Shown here one piece after another: positions 12,667-23,521 of a stretch of 64,000 nt of DNA (positions are counted from its first letter, which is position 1; each line of letters starts with the position of its first letter). The position numbers and the translations under genes were made by a program. The notes beneath the pieces were generated by a model. The model did not search any database. It was not told the origin of the DNA and saw nothing but the letters and a program-made list of their open reading frames with translations. Origin of the DNA: Sphaerosporella brunnea (taxonomy: Eukaryota; Ascomycota; Pezizomycetes; Pezizales; Pyronemataceae); contig VXIS01000004.1 in NCBI GenBank assembly GCA_008704415.1, forward strand, positions 124,001 through 188,000. Reading direction: 5' to 3'.

Positions 12667-14336
12667 TTTTTTTTGGCTTAGGGGTGGAGAGTGGAGGGAA
12701 GGGAGTAAAACTGATTGGGCTTTGCTTTAACGGGTTTCTTTTCGTGTGTCTTTATTTCCTTTTATGGTCGATTGGTACTGCGTGATAGATCGCGGGTTAC
12801 ATAGCGAACTACTTCACCGCAAAACTTAAGCTGCCAGGGTAGAGGCGCCTGAAAATAGGGCCTAAAAGTTCTATATCGAGGCGCCACGGCAACTAGATGG
12901 TTGCAGGCGCCGGTAAAGCGCCGAGAAGGACACGGCGACGGGATGCCCAGAGGACACAGGCCCGGAGATCCTTGAGATCCCTAGGGAGCCCGCTGCCTAT
13001 ATGCCGAGGGTCTGGAAGACCCCTCGGGAGCCCGATGCCTAGCCGCCGCGGGCCCGGGAATCTATAGGAGCCTACCTGCCGCAGTCCCACGATGACAACA
13101 TACCGTGCACCACGGTGACCGGTTCCCAGTATGGCCGCCTGACGAGGCAGCATACCTTATACCGTACGCGCTCGGGTTCTACCATACTCAATGAGGAATG
13201 CGTCGACCGGCGACCGGCATTGGGAGACAGAGCGACGACCGGAGACCGCACGGCGGCATCCCCCCCACGTGGCGTATTTGATGGGGTGGACCGCGCCGGC
13301 GGCCAGCGGTGGGTGGACCACGATCTCGCGATGCCAGCGCGAATACAGACCCCACTAAGGTGAGGTTTTCAAACCATTCTACCGCGGCGGTGGTGGGAGT
13401 TGACGGTATGGGAACGTCAGAGTTGGAAGTCAGATTTGGTTGCCGAACATGAATCCGGGCTCTCCTACTAGTAGACGGGCGCATATGCGGAAATACGCAT
13501 GCGCACCGGCAATCCACCGGTCGGCCTGAGGTTGATCATGGCCATCGCGAGAGTTGACGATGCCGATGATGGTAGACTCTGCGGCACCTACCCTACTGAC
13601 AACCGGAATCGCACCGTCGAGAGCGGTCGCTGATAAGGTTGGGGGTGGTGTGCATCCGAACAGGCGTCTACGGCGCATCTACCAGCTATCCACCCCACTT
13701 CGGCATGGCATCCTGTCCCATAGTGGCGGCGACACCGTCCCGTCATTCGCTCGTCACCCCAGCTGGCGCGCTTGTCTCCTAGGCACCCCACGCATGGTGC
13801 CTTTACACGATAACCAAAAGACTAGATTCCCAAGGCGCCGGGAATCGCCTCGGCGGGATGGTGATAGGCAGCTTTTCTTTTGCGGTGTTGGTCTAGTCTG
13901 AGATTTGGCTTTGTGAGTTTCGTTCATTGGGAGTGGAGCGAGTGATGCGTGAGCATCGAGTGCTAGGGAGTGAATCGCCACTGCTGTTCTTTACCAACCC
14001 ACTCGTGTTGATATCTACGAGTTGGTACAACTCTTAGGAAGGAACGGAGGCGCAAACTTGGGACTGGAAAGACCACAGCCCCCCGTTGATGGGTGCAGCT
14101 GCTGGGAGGTGGGCGGAGGTGTTTCCTCTCTAGATCGCAAAGTCTTGCATACTCGCACATTAAAAGTAGAAGAGCAAGCCACGAGCACTTTTCTAAGCCC
14201 CCTCCCCCGAGGACTTACAATCCCCATATAAGCATGCCATGAATTTCCCAATACCGCGTACTCCATACACCACATAGCATAAAGCACCCACCCAGCCACC
14301 CTCAACAACCAAACCAACTTTTCATCAAATCAAAAA
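12667..14336. other. 1.7-kb GC-rich intergenic block, possible eroded repeat
   Basis: From 12840 to about 13900 the base composition is markedly GC-rich with many short complementary words (for example GGGAGCCCGCTGCCT near 12983 and GGGAGCCCGATGCCT near 13026). No ORF shows a recognisable domain. A minus-strand ORF (13430-13678) contains RWIAGAHAYF, faintly like a retroelement protease site, but it lacks the catalytic DSG. The TATA-like CATATAAGC at about 14225-14233 probably belongs to the next gene. Confidence 0.4.
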
Positions 14337-14902
14337 ATGAAGAATACCATGACGCTCACGCCCCTCCTACTCCTCCTTGCTCTGTTGCTAGGATCGTAAG
14401 TCTACCTCCTGGATGTATTGGATGTATATAGTTAGCTAACAACTTCATCAACAATAACAGTGCAACCGCAGAGCCGGACCACGATACTTCCCACATACTC
14501 TCAATCGCGACCATTGTCCTCCCCTCGCGAACTCCGCTGTCTCATAGCTTCTCCCCTGCTAGCTCTGGCCGCCCCACCAGCACTGACTCCCCCACTAGCT
14601 CCGAGGATAGTTTTCTGCCCACTAGAACCCTCTCCACCACCTCCGAGGATAGTTCCCTGCCCACTAGAACCCTCTCCACCATCCCCGCATCATCTTCTTC
14701 TACTTCCACGTCGACCACCTTGAGAGCCAGTACGACTACGACAATCACAACCACGCTCCCGCCGAGTTCTGCACCGACCGCCACCTCCACCGGCGGGAAT
14801 GGTGGCGAGGAGAATTTTGCGCCCCCCACGAGGAAGGTGCCGAGTATGGCTTTGGCTTGGGGGCCCTGGGTTTTGGCCGTGATGCTTGCGGTGGGGGGTT
14901 GA
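14337..14902 (+). CDS. small secreted Ser/Thr-rich protein with GPI-type C-terminus
   Basis: Exons 14337..14395 and 14461..14902, split by a 65-bp intron (GTAAGT...GCTAAC...ACAG), encode 166 residues. The N-terminus MKNTMTLTPLLLLLALLLGS is a clear signal peptide. The middle is almost pure Ser/Thr/Pro and contains a near-perfect tandem duplication (SSEDSFLPTRTLSTT / SSEDSSLPTRTLSTI). After TGGNGGEENFAPP comes the hydrophobic end MALAWGPWVLAVMLAVGG, the layout of a GPI-attachment signal with a likely omega site in the Gly/Asn stretch. The mature protein would be a heavily O-mannosylated wall or membrane protein with no catalytic domain. The start is supported by the signal peptide and a TATA-like box about 110 bp upstream. 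The gene model is good; a function cannot be named. Confidence 0.8.
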
Positions 14903-16227
14903 TGCGTGGGATAGGCGGGATGGAGGAAGGGAGTTGGTTGATTGCGGTTTTTGTGTAGCTGTTGCGGATTTACGCCGGGAGGATGGGCAGTTGATAGTAT
15001 GTATTGCGGATTAGATACATGTAGCTTTCTTTCTTTCAGGAAGTATGTAAGTGGCCATGCGGTGCGGTAGTTTCTTGAGACGTCTCCCCTGTTCTACTCC
15101 ACAGCCCGTGAACGGACAGAGTGATTCCCGTCAACAGTGACCAGTGCAACCCCCTTCACGAGCTTTCTCTTGGACACCAGACTGAATCCCCGGGTTCGAT
15201 TTTCTTGAAATGGTTCCTAAAGCTTTGAGCCTAAGAAAATAGGAAATTATCACGCGTGACCTCAATGTTGGAGATATCGTTCAGGGCCTTGAGCCGCATG
15301 TTGGTGCGAATCGAACCCGGTGACGGCGGATCCTCAGCACGGCGCTTCCTGGTCGAGATCTGGGCAGGTCTAGATTTGTAGATAGTTTTGGAATGGAATA
15401 GATTTGTATTTATCCGTGCGGGTGCTGAGACGGTCTTGCCTCCTCGACCCCAACCCACCACCTCCTCTCTTTACTTTACTGCGCCGTGTTTCACACACAT
15501 ACGCCCTGACTGCAACGTACATATGACTTTACATTAAGTGGCGCTGTACTAATGACCGCACACCGTGTGGTCGCCACACGGCTGTTGACTCGTATGCTTT
15601 CAAGTGTTGACGATTCACTTGTGGAAGCATAGGAGCATCATACATCTTGGCTGCTGGTACGCACCAACATTCTGTCTACCGAGCAGGCTGGCCTGGCGAA
15701 AAGGTCGGCCAGTACGCCGGCAGGCTACGCCTACAGGATTATCATCCTGGTAGGATCGAACATTCACAATACTACGGAGAGTGTGTGCGTCAAGGGTAAC
15801 CGCACGCAAACGTAATGTACACTCTCATGCAATCGTTGCGGTCACCATTAGGACCAGCATGCGTTGAATAGATTACGCAGGCCCACTGAGCTGGCTGAGC
15901 ATAGCTAATTGTTTATCGTAGTTCCATTCATGCAGCGGTTGAATCGTTCTTCATATCTAGGCACACCGAGCGGTTCCCGCTGAAAACAAGTGGAATACAT
16001 ATCCAACAAGAGTCAACCTCCGTTGGTTCGACGATTGCCACCGCATTTTGAACCCCAGGGTTAGCCAGTGTACGATGCACCAGGGACGTGCGGGTTCGAG
16101 AGCCATCCCATCGCCGGGCTTTTCCCTACAGACACACACTGTCAGCAACCAGCCACTGCATCCCGATGCACGACGACTCGACGAATCTGCGGCAAGTATT
16201 AGCCTTGCCGATGTCATTAGAGGTTAG
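14903..16227. other. intergenic, no recognised gene
   Basis: Nothing intact was recognised. A minus ORF at 15231-15461 ends SIRTNMRLKALNDISNIEVTRDNFLFS, which has a protein-like look (basic, then a KALNDISN stretch resembling destruction-box surroundings), but it has no start context or family match. A plus ORF (16088-16315) overlaps the front of the next entry in another frame and might hold its first exon. The sequence 15190-15330 contains GGTTCGA words, but they do not fold as a tRNA. Confidence 0.4.
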
Positions 16228-16976
16228 GTGCTGGAGAGCCGGACTGACGGTGTATATTCGAGGCGGCTTTGGAAGCCTGCACTACGGGCTCCCCTGGAAA
16301 TCGCGAATTGCTTGACGGACAAGGACGTCTTCAACGCGGTGCTTGCCTGGTACCAGTGTGTGGTCCCCGCAGCGGCCTCCGTGCGGAAGCTCAGTCGCCG
16401 TGACCGAAAACAGCGCGAAAGCGACGGTATCGGTCGGTTCAAGACCCTGTTACGCTGGACATACAACCTCTCATCGTCGCCATTCGTGCTCTCCCACGTG
16501 CTGGAGCTCCTGCCAGAGGCCACTGTTGCGCTGCCGCACCCAGCCTCGCTGGAAAGTCTGATCCTTCACCCAGACGGGGTGGAGATATTCAGTCCAATCG
16601 ACTGCTGCGTGTTGGGGATGTATACGTCGTCACCCTCAGCCTCAGCTCCACCGATTGACCACCTGGTCGCGGAAATATCGTGGTGCGCGTCTACACAGCT
16701 CTGCAGGAGCCGCGCGACGATAAGCGCAATGCACAGGCTGGTGGGCACCTCGCATCTATCTCCTCACACGCATAATTTTGTGGATGACATCATGGATATC
16801 CTGCTGCCGGCTATCGCGCGAGATCCGAGCTTTTTTATCTGCTGCTGAGCATTGCCATGTTGCCGGAGAAGTGGGAGTCGGATTATAAGGTGGTGGATAT
16901 GCTGGTGTTAGTGAGGCAGTTCGCGCTGAAGGCCGGCACCGAGTGCTGTTTTGACGGACGACATGATTTGCGGTAG
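16228..16976 (+). pseudogene. conserved-looking orphan gene with a frameshift at a T run
   Basis: An open frame from 16228 to 16848 encodes about 206 residues (PALRAPLEIANCLTDKDVFNAV, LLRWTYNLSSSPFVLSHVLELL). At the T run near 16830 it breaks into a TGA. One base over, the reading continues for about 45 codons (LLLSIAMLPEKWESDYKVVDM ... FDGRHDLR, stop near 16976). The two halves have the same helical, hydrophobic character, so this was probably one protein whose frame was lost by a single-base change in a homopolymer, or the assembly has a base error. The true start may lie further upstream in a separate exon. No family was recognised; the APLEIANCLTD segment is only loosely F-box-like. Confidence 0.45.
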
Positions 16977-17528
16977 GTGGTGTTTTAAGGCTCGCAAATT
17001 ATCAATTTTGGTGCGTTTTGGCCGTTGTCCCGTTACGTAATTCACTCGATTGATAGCTGTTCCTCACTGGAAAATCATCTAAAACGTCGAGTGATACTTC
17101 ATGTCCCTTATCAACCAAAAAAACCGGAACCATGTATCACAGACCACATATTTTGGCCATTCCTCAGGCAATTACTATACACGGCATGGAATTCCCCGAC
17201 CGCCGGATTAACTATGCGGAGAGAAGATCCTATTTACCCTTTCCCTTGTTCTGCTTCGGCGCGATGTTGGCCATCATCTCCGGACCGCCAACTACAAGGC
17301 CGACCGTGTTGGAAACTGGCTTTCTAGGCAATGATAAGGACGAGTGAGGAGGATAGGACGAGTGAGGTGGTGTGACTAGGGATATCCAGTGAAGCTATCA
17401 TAAGATGTATATAAGACGCTGCTAGATCAGCCTGTATGATAGCAACAATATAATTGCTTTTCCCATCACCATCCTACATAACCACTTCGGCTAAGCCTCA
17501 ACACCTACACGTCAACCGCTTTCAACAG
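16977..17528. other. intergenic, no recognised gene
   Basis: Only short ORFs are present (17025-17327 and 17132-17347), overlapping in different frames and without family motifs. Importantly, no N-terminal half of the MPP-beta sequence that follows is found here. Confidence 0.5.
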
Positions 17529-18321
17529 ACCGCATAGTCCTTGTTGATGCCGGAAGAATCCCCCACGAGCAGCTCGTTAAGTTGACCGAGAAGCACTTCT
17601 CCGGCCTCAAATCCTCTAGCAGCCCTTTGACGCTCGGCTCCGGTCACGACCCCAAACCCGACTTCATCGGCTCCGAGATTTGCATGCATGACGCCAGTAT
17701 ACCCGCTGCCCACATCGCCACCGCTGTTGAGGGTGTCAGCTGGAAGGACCCCGACTACTTCACTGCCCTTGTCGCTCAGGCTATCATCGGCAACTACGAC
17801 CGTGCCATGTGCAACGCTTCTCACTTGGGCAGCAAGCTCTCCACCCTCCTGCATAAGCACCACCTTGCCAGCACCTCCTACTCGGATGTCGGTTTGTGGG
17901 GAGCTTACATGGTCACCGACAACCTGGCCAACATCGACGACCTGCTTCAATTCACTCTCCGTGAGTGGAACCGCATGGCCCAGACCGTGGCCGAGTCTGA
18001 GGTCGTGCGTGTCAAGGCTCAACTCCTGATTTTGGACGGAACCACCGCAATTGCTGAGGGCATTGGACGACAGGTCGTTACCACTGGCCGACGAATGAAC
18101 CCGGTCGAGATTGAGCGGGTACTCCCAAGGATGTTATTGAGTTCGTGCAGAAACGGATCTGGGGCCAGGACGTTGCTACCAGTGCTTTGGGCAGCATTGA
18201 GGGTGTAATTATTACCTTTCCATTGCGGGGTTTTATGGATTGTGACTAATTCTAATTCTTTTTTTTTCCACAGCTGCTCGACTACCAGCGCATCCGCAAC
18301 GACACCAGCCGAAACTTCTAA
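17529..18321 (+). pseudogene. 5'-truncated, frameshifted mitochondrial processing peptidase beta-subunit
   Basis: The segment encodes the C-terminal half of MPP-beta (M16 family): RIVLVDAGRIPHEQLVKLTEKHF, SEICMHDASIPAAHIATAVEGVSW, YFTALVAQAIIGNYDR, SYSDVGLWGAYMV. It begins abruptly at an acceptor-like CAACAG and lacks the zinc-binding N-terminal half. Near 18120 the frame shifts: after VEIERV the family sequence resumes one frame over (TPKDVIEFVQKRIW...ALGSIEG). This looks like a deletion of about 13 bases, judged against the usual IDAVTPKD. A normal 69-bp intron (18205..18273) and the last exon LLDYQRIRNDTSRNF follow. The retained intron argues for a segmental DNA duplication, not retrotransposition. 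The active gene must be elsewhere. Confidence 0.85.
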
Positions 18322-19165
18322 GCAGTTTGAGGGGCGAGGGTTCGCGGAGAGCTGATGTTGTAGAATAGAAGGGGGAGTGGTGTATTATTGGGATTCTAAA
18401 ACCGAGGCATCGAATTTCATTTGCATTTTAAACAGCTGTTGGATGATGTACACTACCGCCTCTATATCCTCACACGTACAGATAGCCCAGAGGAAGTGAG
18501 ATGTGTTTTATGGAGTTTTAAAAGCATGTTTAAGTCAAGTTTGCTGGGCTCACTCTGCGAAATACCTACTTCGACCGTTCCGCGTTCCAGCTGATTAAGA
18601 CGGAATCTTACCTCTTGCTTCGCAGAGGTCTTCCATTGAACTTTCAAAAGGCGAGGGGTGACTGTGATTATTGTGGTATTGAAAAAGCTGCTGTGACCAG
18701 AATATTCAATATGGGGTAGCTAGCTCTACGGTGACTTCTCCCGTTTTGGATGAAAATTGGTTTTCCAGAACTGTCTAGATTCCCTCTATCAATCCATAAC
18801 TAACACAAGGCCATCCGAAGGCCCTGGGAGATACATAGTACATAGTACCTGTCCCCGCCAATCGAATTCATGAGATAGCGAAAGATACTTCGCTCTCCAC
18901 GCAAATTGATGGTGTGCTTTGTTCTTGTTCATTAAATATCACTCGGCTTCGAACCCCTGCATTTGCCAAGTCGGGGACTTCGTCCGTGATGAGTTGTGCG
19001 CATCCGAGTGGATGAAGTTGTCAGCCCAGCATCATCAATCTCGGAACAACCCAACCTCGCAACAACCACACACAGCCTGCAAGTACCCGGAGCACCCACA
19101 ACTGCTATAACATCTTCTCCGTGCCTGTATCGACAATCCCGCCTGCCGAAAACCTGCAATCCAGA
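18322..19165. other. intergenic / VMA3 upstream region
   Basis: No gene recognised. The stretch includes the 3' flank of the pseudogene and the promoter and leader of VMA3. A small minus ORF (18462-18647) and a longer minus ORF reaching in from 19483 carry no motifs. Confidence 0.5.
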
Positions 19166-20049
19166 ATGTCTTCTGAACTTTGGTAAACTCCTGCCTCGAG
19201 CTCCTCCCGCCGCCATTTGTCGTGTCGCCCCTTGCAGCTGCAGATGAGGGCGATGTTTGCAAAACATGAGCTGATTGTGTGCATTTTCCAGCCCCGTATA
19301 TGCCGTACGTTGCCTCGGTGTCCTGCTGCTGCCCCTGTCATTATCACCGTCATTAATTTCACCAAGGACGCGAATGCTTGAGATACCATTTTCCCCTTGC
19401 GACGCGTCGATCGGTGCTATTGCAGAGCTATTCGGGAGCCGAGCGATGTTCATTGAATTTACGGGCGCTGACATGTGTGTCAACGCAGCCTTTCTTCGGC
19501 GCCATGGGTTGCACTGCAGCCATCGTCTTTACTTGCTTCGGCGCGTCCTATGGTACTGCTAAGTCCGGTGTCGGTATCTGCTCTATGGGTGTTCTCCGAC
19601 CCGACCTGATCGTCAAGAGTATGGTTCCCAAGAGAAGTTTTAGTGAAAAATGGTTCTGACGAAGCTCCAGACATTGTTCCTGTCATCATGGCTGGTATCA
19701 TTGCCATTTACGGTCTGGTCGTGTCGGTGCTTGTCTCTTCAGGTCTGAAGCAGCAGCTTCCTCTCTATACCGGTTTCATCCAGTTGGGTGCTGGGCTGTC
19801 CGTTGGATTGGCTGGTCTGGCTGCTGGTAAATGCATTTCGGAGCGCATCAAAACATCAGTGGCTGATTCGAATGCATAGGTTTTGCTATCGGTATTGTCG
19901 GTGACGCTGGTGTCCGTGGAACTGCCCAGCAGCCCAGACTGTTCGTCGGTATGATCCTGATCCTCATTTTCGCCGAAGTCTTGGGTCTGTACGGACTCAT
20001 TGTCGCCCTTCTCATGAACGCCAAGGCTGCCACCGACGTGATCTGCTAA
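19166..20049 (+). CDS. VMA3: V-type ATPase proteolipid subunit c
   Basis: Forms the proton-carrying c-ring of the vacuolar H+-ATPase. Five exons: 19166..19182, 19292..19304, 19489..19618, 19671..19826, 19880..20049; introns of 109, 184, 52 and 53 bp, all GT..AG. Together they give 161 residues, exactly the family length, with no gaps: [70 protein letters not shown]. The essential proton-binding Glu is E138 in [17 protein letters not shown], in the fourth membrane helix. Exon 2 is only 13 bp (completing C-P-V-Y-A), and the first 30 coding bases are spread over two exons, so simple ORF scans miss the gene start. The first ATG (context AGAATGTC) fits the family N-terminus. Confidence 0.96.
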
Positions 20050-20583
20050 ACGCGGAACGCGAGGAGAGGACCTGTCAGCAATCTTATGGATTATGATTCT
20101 TTGGGCTCTGAGAGTGAGCATGAGGGGGAGTATACCATGGCGGAACACCGCAGGAGGTCCCATAACGGTGTATCTTAGTCTTCGTTTTCCTTGCCATCAT
20201 CGTCGCGGAAGGAAACGGACAGGGGTAGAGAAGGAGCTGTACTTTGCTTTGCTTTGCTTTGCTTTGCTTTGCTTTGCTTCGTTTGCGTGCTTGTTTGCGT
20301 GCTTGCATTTTGTTCTGTTGATGTTCTATCGATCTGTTTGCGGCATTTATGCATGTGGTTTTCTCATCTGACGGATCCATGATGAATCCCTTCAATTGCC
20401 ATTTATGTAACTCGGACTCACATATCCACCCTCTCATCGTGACACCTCCAGGCACCACCCACGCCAGCCAAGACCACACACGCCTGCATAACCGCGCCAC
20501 CACCTCGTCAGCTGCACTGTCGCTTCGACCACCCAACCTCTCCTCCCAGCATCACCACCACCACTGCCACCATCGCACCGACG
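20050..20583. other. intergenic with (CTTTG)n microsatellite
   Basis: Contains the VMA3 3' flank, a pentanucleotide CTTTG repeat at about 20242-20279, and a C/A-rich leader with CACCACCAC runs before the F-box gene. No gene recognised. Confidence 0.6.
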
Positions 20584-21903
20584 ATGGCAGTCAAAAAGTC
20601 GGCGGACCGGCTGATCTCAGCCCTGGAAACCTCTATGAGCGGCCTAACTTTCAGCACCGATAGCGTAACCGGGCTGGTACGGATCACCGACGAGCTGGCG
20701 GGGGCAGCGGAGCCAGCCAGCATTCTCGAGCTCACACCACCCGCAACTCCCGTACGCTCCGAATCCGGCGCTGCAGCACGGTTTCTACCCATGGAGATTC
20801 TGGTTCTCATCATGAAGTTTGTGCCGCCGAACCGGCAAGACGTATTCGCGGCCGCCAGCAAGGTCAGTCGCATGTGGTACCACGCTGCGACGCCGTTTCT
20901 GTATCGATACCCCAAGATCACCGGCACGAACTACATACAATTTGCCTCTACGATCTCGCCCAGTTCGACGCTTCTGAAGCCCTGCCCGCTTGGCTCGCTG
21001 GTCAAGATCCTAGATCTATCGGCACTCGTACATCACGGAACGCCGTCGCTCAATGCCCGCCTCTTGCGACGCGTGCAAACGAGTCTAGAAGAGTTTGTGG
21101 CGCCGCAAGTAAGTTTTGGCTACACGTGCATCGTTTCTCTCGGGCATTGCACGCAGCTCCGCACCCTCGACCTCTCCCTCATCTCCCAGGCTGTAAACCT
21201 CGACGAGCTGTTCCGTCACATCGGCGACCTTCCACACCTGCGAAGCCTCAACTTCCCGCGATCATCGAGCATCGCTAGGCCCCAAAGTAAATTCCTCTGG
21301 CCAAAGCGGCTAGAGCGGTTCTCCCTGTCGGGCGCTATCCTCGACTCTTTCGGAACGGAAACTTGCCTACCCGAGAACTTGCAGGAGTTGCATGTCAGCC
21401 ATTGTCCATTTACTAAGACACCTTCCGTGGTACGCTTGCTCAGCGCGCTCAGTCCGCAGCTCACGAGGCTCAGCATTACATATCCTATGCCGTGCTTGTC
21501 GTTCAATGCCCTGGATAATGTCCTCAATCTTTGTCCTGGATTAACCTATCTGCTGGTCGCGGTGGATTATATCTCCAGCCACTTTTTTGACCATGGTCAT
21601 GGACACCCTCTACGGAGACTGGATCTGGATGCTAGCGGGAATCCTGGTGTCGAACATAAGGTCAGCCCGAACGATGTATTCATCGCCGTGGCCGAGGAGA
21701 GGTTGCAATCGCTGAGAGTTGTAAGGGTCTGCAGACTATTAAAGTGGATCGAACGGGAGAGAGAGGATGTGGAAGATCTGGTGGAGATGCTGGAGGCGAA
21801 AGCGGGGGAGGCGGGGGAGATACTTGTAGGATCTGTAGGAGAGGAGGAAGAAGAAAAGCAAATTGGCGTGTGGGAATTTGTGGAAGGGAGGGGAAATGGG
21901 TAA
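20584..21903 (+). CDS. F-box/leucine-rich-repeat-like protein
   Basis: An intronless ORF of 439 residues. Residues about 66-110 (FLPMEILVLIMKFVPPNRQDV ... SRMWYHAATPFLYRYP) form an F-box-like motif that in the family binds Skp1. The rest has irregular leucine-rich repeats (LRTLDLSLISQAVNLDELF, LRSLNFPRSSS, LQELHVSHCPF, LTRLSITYPMP), the usual substrate-receptor part of an SCF ubiquitin ligase. The C-terminus is acidic with a Glu run (EEEEEKQ). It ends at GGG-TAA inside a possible donor (GGGTAAGC), so a further short exon cannot be excluded; sequence to 22235 is open in places. The substrate is unknown. The class is confident, the role inferred. Confidence 0.85.
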   Translation: MAVKKSADRLISALETSMSGLTFSTDSVTGLVRITDELAGAAEPASILELTPPATPVRSESGAAARFLPMEILVLIMKFVPPNRQDVFAAASKVSRMWYHAATPFLYRYPKITGTNYIQFASTISPSSTLLKPCPLGSLVKILDLSALVHHGTPSLNARLLRRVQTSLEEFVAPQVSFGYTCIVSLGHCTQLRTLDLSLISQAVNLDELFRHIGDLPHLRSLNFPRSSSIARPQSKFLWPKRLERFSLSGAILDSFGTETCLPENLQELHVSHCPFTKTPSVVRLLSALSPQLTRLSITYPMPCLSFNALDNVLNLCPGLTYLLVAVDYISSHFFDHGHGHPLRRLDLDASGNPGVEHKVSPNDVFIAVAEERLQSLRVVRVCRLLKWIEREREDVEDLVEMLEAKAGEAGEILVGSVGEEEEEKQIGVWEFVEGRGNG

Positions 21904-22348
21904 GCTCCATTCTCGGTGTGAATCCCGCCCTTTGTTTTTCTTTTGAGCGGTGAGTAGAGGATCTATACGTCTGTAACCTTCGATTGGTGAATGTGAAGTT
22001 GATTTTTGGCTTCTGAATAGCTGTGGTGGCGCCTTGCTTGTTGGCCGTGGCAGTGGTGGAATCGGCGCTTGGGCTCCGAGATTGTTCACCACCCAGGCTG
22101 TGGCTAGAGCTGACCCGTGTGCGGTAATGCGTGGCATTGTGTGGTTGAATGGGTTGTTTGCTCCCTAGGCTAGCGCTGCAGCAGTTCGAGGTTGGGCGGG
22201 GAAGACGGAAACGGGCGGAAGTTGGGGCGTACATTTTTTGTCTTTGTGTCTGTGTCTCTTTGTGTGTTTGCGTGTTGTCTTTTTGCTTGATATTTTGATA
22301 CCATGATGGTGCTTATTTCTTTTTTGCGTGTATACCCGTTGTGATAGA

Positions 22349-22545
22349 TACCGTCTCAGATATAAGAGACCCCCCCCCCAGATTTGGTTAGCGGCACAGA
22401 ATTGCCTTATAGGGAATTCAATGTCTCCAAAAGGAAGTCAGTAAAAAACAAAAACCCTCCTTGGTAAGCTTAAAAATTTCCCTATGAGGCAATTCTTTGC
22501 CACTAACCGAATCTGGGGGTCTCTTATATCCGAGTCAATACGGTA
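22349..22545. mobile_element. foldback MITE, copy 1
   Basis: A 197-bp element with terminal inverted repeats of about 75 bp. The left arm is TACCGTCTCAGATATAAGAG, then a C run and GGTTAGCGGCACAGAATTGCC. The right arm is its reverse complement (GGCAATTCTTTGCCACTAACC ... CTCTTATATCCGAGTC...ACGGTA). The short centre holds CTCCAAAAGGAAGTCAGTAAAAAAC. The same core sequence recurs at 56057-56221, so this is a family and not a chance palindrome. No coding capacity. A target duplication is not clear because the outer arms also pair. Confidence 0.85.
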
Positions 22546-23023
22546 GCTAGAAGAGAAACCAGAAGGCGTTGAAAAATAGATTTTCCAAGGGAGTCTTCGG
22601 AATTTGCGTACCAGTATACTCTACTAGACTCATAACATACCACACCATGACGGAACACCCCATAGAAACCCACAATAGCGCACTCACCACCGCTTCTTGG
22701 GCTTGATCGATTGTGGTGGTCCTATGATGCATTCGCCTTGCCAGAAGTCGCCAGATCTACGGAGAGAACATACTACAGCTTGTCGAGAGCGCGTTGATAG
22801 TTCAAAATCTGGATATGAGCAAAGCTCGGCACTACAAAGAAAGGCCCTAAGCTCCCTTTTTGAAGCGGCGGAGAAGAACGCAAATGGCTGGTGGCAGATT
22901 ACGGGAAGTCTCAAAAAAGAGTGGATAGGCTGAGCCTGCGGCGGCGCAAACAGGCGTAAGTACTAAGTAGCCGTCGGTGAGCATAACGAATAGCTACATA
23001 CCTTCCAGTCTCCGACAACAAAA
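22546..23023. other. gap between MITE and LINE remnant, no recognised gene
   Basis: A plus ORF (22697-22933, ending GWWQITGSLKKEWIG) has some protein-like texture and could be part of the decayed LINE downstream, but no motif confirms it. Confidence 0.35.
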
Positions 23024-23364
23024 ATGGAGTGCACCTCCCGTCCCTGCCGGCCAACATTCGAAGTAATAATCGGGCTGCCGGAGGAGAAAAAAGGAAATAT
23101 CCCATACCTCCTGAAGACAGGCCGCAGAGCTGACGACAAGCGCTGGTGGTGCGGCAAGGATGCCGTCCAGACTCGCGATCACCTCTTCAAGTTCTGTGGA
23201 AAAGCACTCAAATGGTCCTATGGAAGGCGGTCAAGGGCACGACGAAGGAAGAGAGGCAGAAGCGGTGGCCGGCCACGCCTACTGCCGCTCTGCTGGCAGA
23301 TGACAGGTGCACGGAAGCGATGATGGCTTTCCTGAACACCACCAAGGTTGGAAAGAGGGGCTAG
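23024..23364 (+). pseudogene. LINE (non-LTR retrotransposon) C-terminal remnant, frameshifted
   Basis: The first frame contains KTGRRADDKRWWCGKDAVQTRDHLFKFCGK, the Cys/His motif (CxxC...HxxxxC pattern) found at the C-terminus of fungal Tad-type LINE polyproteins. About 60 bases later the family text continues one frame over (VLWKAVKGTT ... DDRCTEAMMAFLNTTKVGKRG, stop at 23364). Homologous C-termini occur in the LINE copies at 24946 and 34364. The copy is broken and lacks the poly-A 3' end of those copies. Confidence 0.7.
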
Positions 23365-23521
23365 CTGTTGCACTCGTGGTCAGCCGTTACTACCGGCTTG
23401 TATCCTTTCCATCCGGACTTTTATAGATATGATGGCTTCGTATTGTAGTTTGTCCCTCAGCCGTCGAGCTCTGTTTCAATTGAAAGCCTGCTTCAAAGGA
23501 ACGGTGGTCACGAGCTCCCAC

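Noticed and set aside
13430..13678. Minus ORF with RWIAGAHAYF, resembling a Ty1/copia protease site
   Set aside because: The catalytic D-S/T-G triad is absent, the neighbouring frames show no integrase or RT motif, and a faintly LTR-like GC-rich stretch at 12845 would imply the opposite orientation.
15280..15420. GGTTCGATTC word suggesting a tRNA B box on the minus strand
   Set aside because: No acceptor or anticodon stem can be formed around it; it lies within a protein-like minus ORF instead.
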